Source: Rhodanobacter denitrificans
Lineage (GTDB): Bacteria; Pseudomonadota; Gammaproteobacteria; Xanthomonadales; Rhodanobacteraceae
Reading direction: 5' to 3'
Length of the DNA: 64,000 bases
NCBI GenBank assembly: GCA_003241385.1
Contig: QFPO01000020.1
Location: forward strand, 77,592-141,591
Part shown: positions 61,788 to 64,000 of the stretch, one piece after another
Numbering within the stretch: position 1 is the stretch's first letter
Layout of the letters: each line of letters opens with the position of its first letter
Position numbers and translations under genes: made by a program
The notes under the pieces: model-generated
Told to the model about the DNA's origin: nothing
The model's database searches: none
The model's input: only the letters and a program-made list of their open reading frames with translations

Positions 61788-63710
61788 ATGCCCGGCACCG
61801 AAAACGTCAGCAAACAAGCCGTCCTCGGAAGCATCGCCGGCATGCTGGTGCTCGCGTTCGCGCTGGCCTACCGATTCTTCCCGGGCGCGTTCCATTCGGC
61901 GCCGCGCGTCGAGCAGCCGGCCGTCTCCGCGCCCTCGACGCGTCCGGCAGCGCCGTGGATCGCCGAGCAGCGGCCGCCGACCGAGCCGCCGCCGGCACCC
62001 GACGGCGAGACCGCGTCCGAGCCGACGTCGCTGGCCGAGGCGGTCGCGATGGGGCCGCCGGCGCCGGTCACCGAGGCGGTCGCCAGCCTGCTCAAGCGCG
62101 CGCGCGCGGCCGAGGCGCAGGGCCGCCTGGTCGAGCCGGCCGACGGCAGCGCGGTCGCGCTGTACCGCGAGGTGCTCGCGCAGGACGCCAACAACGCCGA
62201 GGCCGAGCAAGGCCTCAAGCGGATCGGCGGCGCGATGCGCGACTGGGCGATCGCCGCGATGGAGCGCGGCGAGAACGCCGAGGCGCGGCGCTTCGTCGCC
62301 GCTTTCGCCGACCTGCCGCATGCCGACGCGGAGCTGGCCCAGCTCGAGGCGCGCCTGCGCGTGCTGAACCAGGTCATGCCGCTGCTGGCCGAGGCCGCCG
62401 AACTGCTGAAGGCCGGCAAGGCCCTCGGCGACGGCGACGACAACGCGCTGGCGGTCTACCGCCGCGCCTGGGCGCTCGATCCCGGCAACGGCCTGGTCGA
62501 CCAGGGACTGGCGCAGATCGAGCGCGGCTTCCTCGACCGTGCGCTGGCCGCCGCCGCCCAGGACGATTTCGACGGTGCCGACCGCATCCTCGCCGAGGCC
62601 GCCGCGGTGCGGCCCGGCTCGCAGGAACAGCAGGACACGCGCACGCGCATCGAGGGCCTGCGTCACCAGCGCGCCGAGAGCGTACTGGCGCAGGCGCGCT
62701 CGGCGCTCGACGCCGGCAACGCGGACCTCGCCGAATCGCTGCTGCAGCGCGCGCTGGCGGTCAGTCCGGATCTGCCGGGCGTCGACGACTTCAACCAGCG
62801 CCTCAGCAATGCGCGGCTCTACGCGAGCTTCCGGCCCGGCGAGGTCGTCCGCGACGCGTTCCTCGCGACCGCCGGCCAGGCGCCGCCGCTGGTCGTGATC
62901 CCGACCGGCAGCTTCGTCATGGGCTCGCCGGCCGACGAGGAAGGCCATCGCGACAACGAGGAACCGCAGCGCCGCGTCGAGATCACGGCCGGCATCGCGT
63001 TCGGACAGAGCGAAGTCACGGTCGGCCAGTTCCGCGATTTCGTCAACGCGACCGGCTACGTGACCGAGGCCGAGCGCGCCGGCAGCGGCAGCTACTACGA
63101 CGAGAACACCGGCCGCCTGACCGACCGCCGCGGCATCAGCTGGAAGAACGATTACAGCGGCGGCCGTGCCGGCGAGGACCTGCCGGTCGTCAACGTGTCG
63201 TGGAACGACGCGACCGCGTACCTGCAGTGGCTCTCGCAGCAGACCGGCAAGACCTACCGCCTGCCGAGCGAGGCCGAGTTCGAGTACGCGCTGCGCGCCG
63301 GCTCGTCCACGCGCTATCCGTGGGGTGACGGCGACCCGCGCGATCCGGTCGGCAACTTCACCGGCGACGGCGACCGCTCGCCGAAGAAGCGCAGCTGGGC
63401 GCGCGCATTCCTCGACTACAGCGACGGCTACTGGGGCCCGGCGCCGGTGCGGCGCTATCCGGCCAACGCGTTCGGCCTCCACGACATGGTCGGCAACGTA
63501 TCCGAATGGGTCGAGGACTGCTGGCACGACAACTACACGCGTGCACCGCGCGACCATCAGGCCTGGGTCAACCCGGGCTGCGCGACGCGCGTGATCCGCG
63601 GCGGCTCCTGGGGCAGCGCACCGGACCAGGTGCGCTCGGCCTGGCGCGCCGGCCTGGCCGCCGGCGCGCGCAGCGCCCAGGTCGGCTTCCGCGTCGTGCG
63701 CGAACTCTGA
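61788..63710 (+). CDS. Membrane-anchored protein with periplasmic helical repeats and a SUMF1/FGE-like domain
   Basis: A 640-residue protein. One N-terminal transmembrane helix (residues 11-29, AVLGSIAGMLVLAFALAYRF) and a Pro/Ala-rich linker precede a TPR-like helical region (residues about 95-340: LYREVLAQDANNAEAEQGLK, AVYRRAWALDPGNGLVDQGL). The C-terminal ~275 residues are a SUMF1/formylglycine-generating-enzyme-like domain: VVIPTGSFVMGSPADEEGHR, EVTVGQFRDFVNATGYVTEA, YRLPSEAEFEYALRAG and IRGGSWGSAPDQVRSAWRAG. The active-site cysteines of true FGE are absent in this last block. A non-catalytic, periplasmic binding role is inferred. Confidence 0.9.
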   Translation: MPGTENVSKQAVLGSIAGMLVLAFALAYRFFPGAFHSAPRVEQPAVSAPSTRPAAPWIAEQRPPTEPPPAPDGETASEPTSLAEAVAMGPPAPVTEAVASLLKRARAAEAQGRLVEPADGSAVALYREVLAQDANNAEAEQGLKRIGGAMRDWAIAAMERGENAEARRFVAAFADLPHADAELAQLEARLRVLNQVMPLLAEAAELLKAGKALGDGDDNALAVYRRAWALDPGNGLVDQGLAQIERGFLDRALAAAAQDDFDGADRILAEAAAVRPGSQEQQDTRTRIEGLRHQRAESVLAQARSALDAGNADLAESLLQRALAVSPDLPGVDDFNQRLSNARLYASFRPGEVVRDAFLATAGQAPPLVVIPTGSFVMGSPADEEGHRDNEEPQRRVEITAGIAFGQSEVTVGQFRDFVNATGYVTEAERAGSGSYYDENTGRLTDRRGISWKNDYSGGRAGEDLPVVNVSWNDATAYLQWLSQQTGKTYRLPSEAEFEYALRAGSSTRYPWGDGDPRDPVGNFTGDGDRSPKKRSWARAFLDYSDGYWGPAPVRRYPANAFGLHDMVGNVSEWVEDCWHDNYTRAPRDHQAWVNPGCATRVIRGGSWGSAPDQVRSAWRAGLAAGARSAQVGFRVVREL

Positions 63711-64000
63711 CGCTCGACAGCCGGAGCCGCGCCCCTGTCGCCGGCGCACCGGCCGACTTGCCTGAAGTACGGATTCTCGCCATCTGCGGCGACCGACCTC
63801 CGGCCTGTAGTGCCCGCGTCGAATACTCGGACGTCTCTCTGGTTTCGCTCTGGCTGTGGCTGTGGCTTTCGCACTGGCTGTGGCTCTCAGCCTTTGCCGT
63901 CGGTGCGCCTAAAGCGAGCCGAGCATCGCAGGTCGTCCAGGCCGAAGAGCTGCCCCGTGTCTGAGCGCCAGCGAGTTGGGGCAGCGTGCCTGGGCGACCG
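63711..64000. other. Intergenic end of window
   Basis: No gene is supported in the last 290 bases. An imperfect hexanucleotide run (CTCTGGCTGTGGCTGTGGCT, with a further CTGGCTGTGGCT) lies at about 63847-63888. Runs of this kind occur next to repeat elements in this order, but it may be only local slippage. Confidence 0.4.

Noticed and set aside
63557..63874. Minus-strand open frame at the window end
   Set aside because: It overlaps the 3' end of the SUMF1-domain gene and is rich in Arg/Gln/Pro from a simple repeat. No gene evidence.

Overview
The window is about 64 kb of a very GC-rich gammaproteobacterial chromosome, most likely from Lysobacterales (Xanthomonadales). The pointers are a Clp-type CRP homologue divergent from speD, a PilZ-type pilus protein at the end of the fab/tmk/holB operon, the recA-recX-alaS-csrA-tRNA-Ser block, an indolepyruvate:ferredoxin oxidoreductase fusion, and intergenic repeats of the kind I associate with this order. 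The family cannot be settled by eye. Nearly all genes are core housekeeping genes; the clearest accessory stretch is 5.9-16.5 kb.

Layout. 1-5.9 kb: tail of a possible pncC/cinA-like gene, recA, a small exported protein, recX, alaS, csrA and tRNA-Ser(GCU). 5.9-16.5 kb: a region of visibly lower and mosaic GC directly 3' of the tRNA. It holds gene remnants, a broken IS3-family element (6714-7910, recognisable ends, frameshifted orfB) and a tight three-gene cluster. That cluster encodes a large IPT/TIG plus beta-propeller surface protein, a membrane-anchored protein, and a 961-residue exported protein with a zinc phospholipase C/P1-nuclease-like histidine pattern. 16.5-24.5 kb: hslO, trhO, an intergenic repeat cluster built round two ~123-bp inverted arms, the 1184-aa indolepyruvate oxidoreductase, a Maf/YceF pyrophosphatase and a small membrane protein.

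24.5-36.2 kb is a long biosynthetic string: yceD, rpmF, fabH, a kinase-like gene, fabD, fabG, acpP, fabF, pabB, pabC, mltG, tmk, holB and pilZ. From fabF to holB successive genes overlap by a few bases, which implies translational coupling. plsX, which usually lies between rpmF and fabH, is absent. 36.3-40.4 kb encodes a periplasmic molybdenum hydroxylase with a tri-haem cytochrome c and a [2Fe-2S] subunit. 40.7-45.4 kb has a RhlE-type helicase, a lipoprotein, a Kef/YbaL-type antiporter and a KTSC protein. 45.6-51.8 kb has a 50-aa proline-rich ORF, trpG-trpD-trpC plus a coupled GNAT gene, clp divergent from speD, and coq7. 52-53.1 kb has rplM-rpsI and tRNA-Gln(CUG) with a good terminator.

53.4-63.7 kb is a mixed set: a membrane protein coupled to an FAD oxidoreductase with a C-terminal Rieske domain, a low-affinity-iron-permease-family protein, a DUF1275 protein, two small unknowns, Ku, a PAS-GGDEF-EAL protein and a membrane-anchored SUMF1-domain protein. 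Many long alternative-frame ORFs are artefacts of the high GC content and are not annotated.
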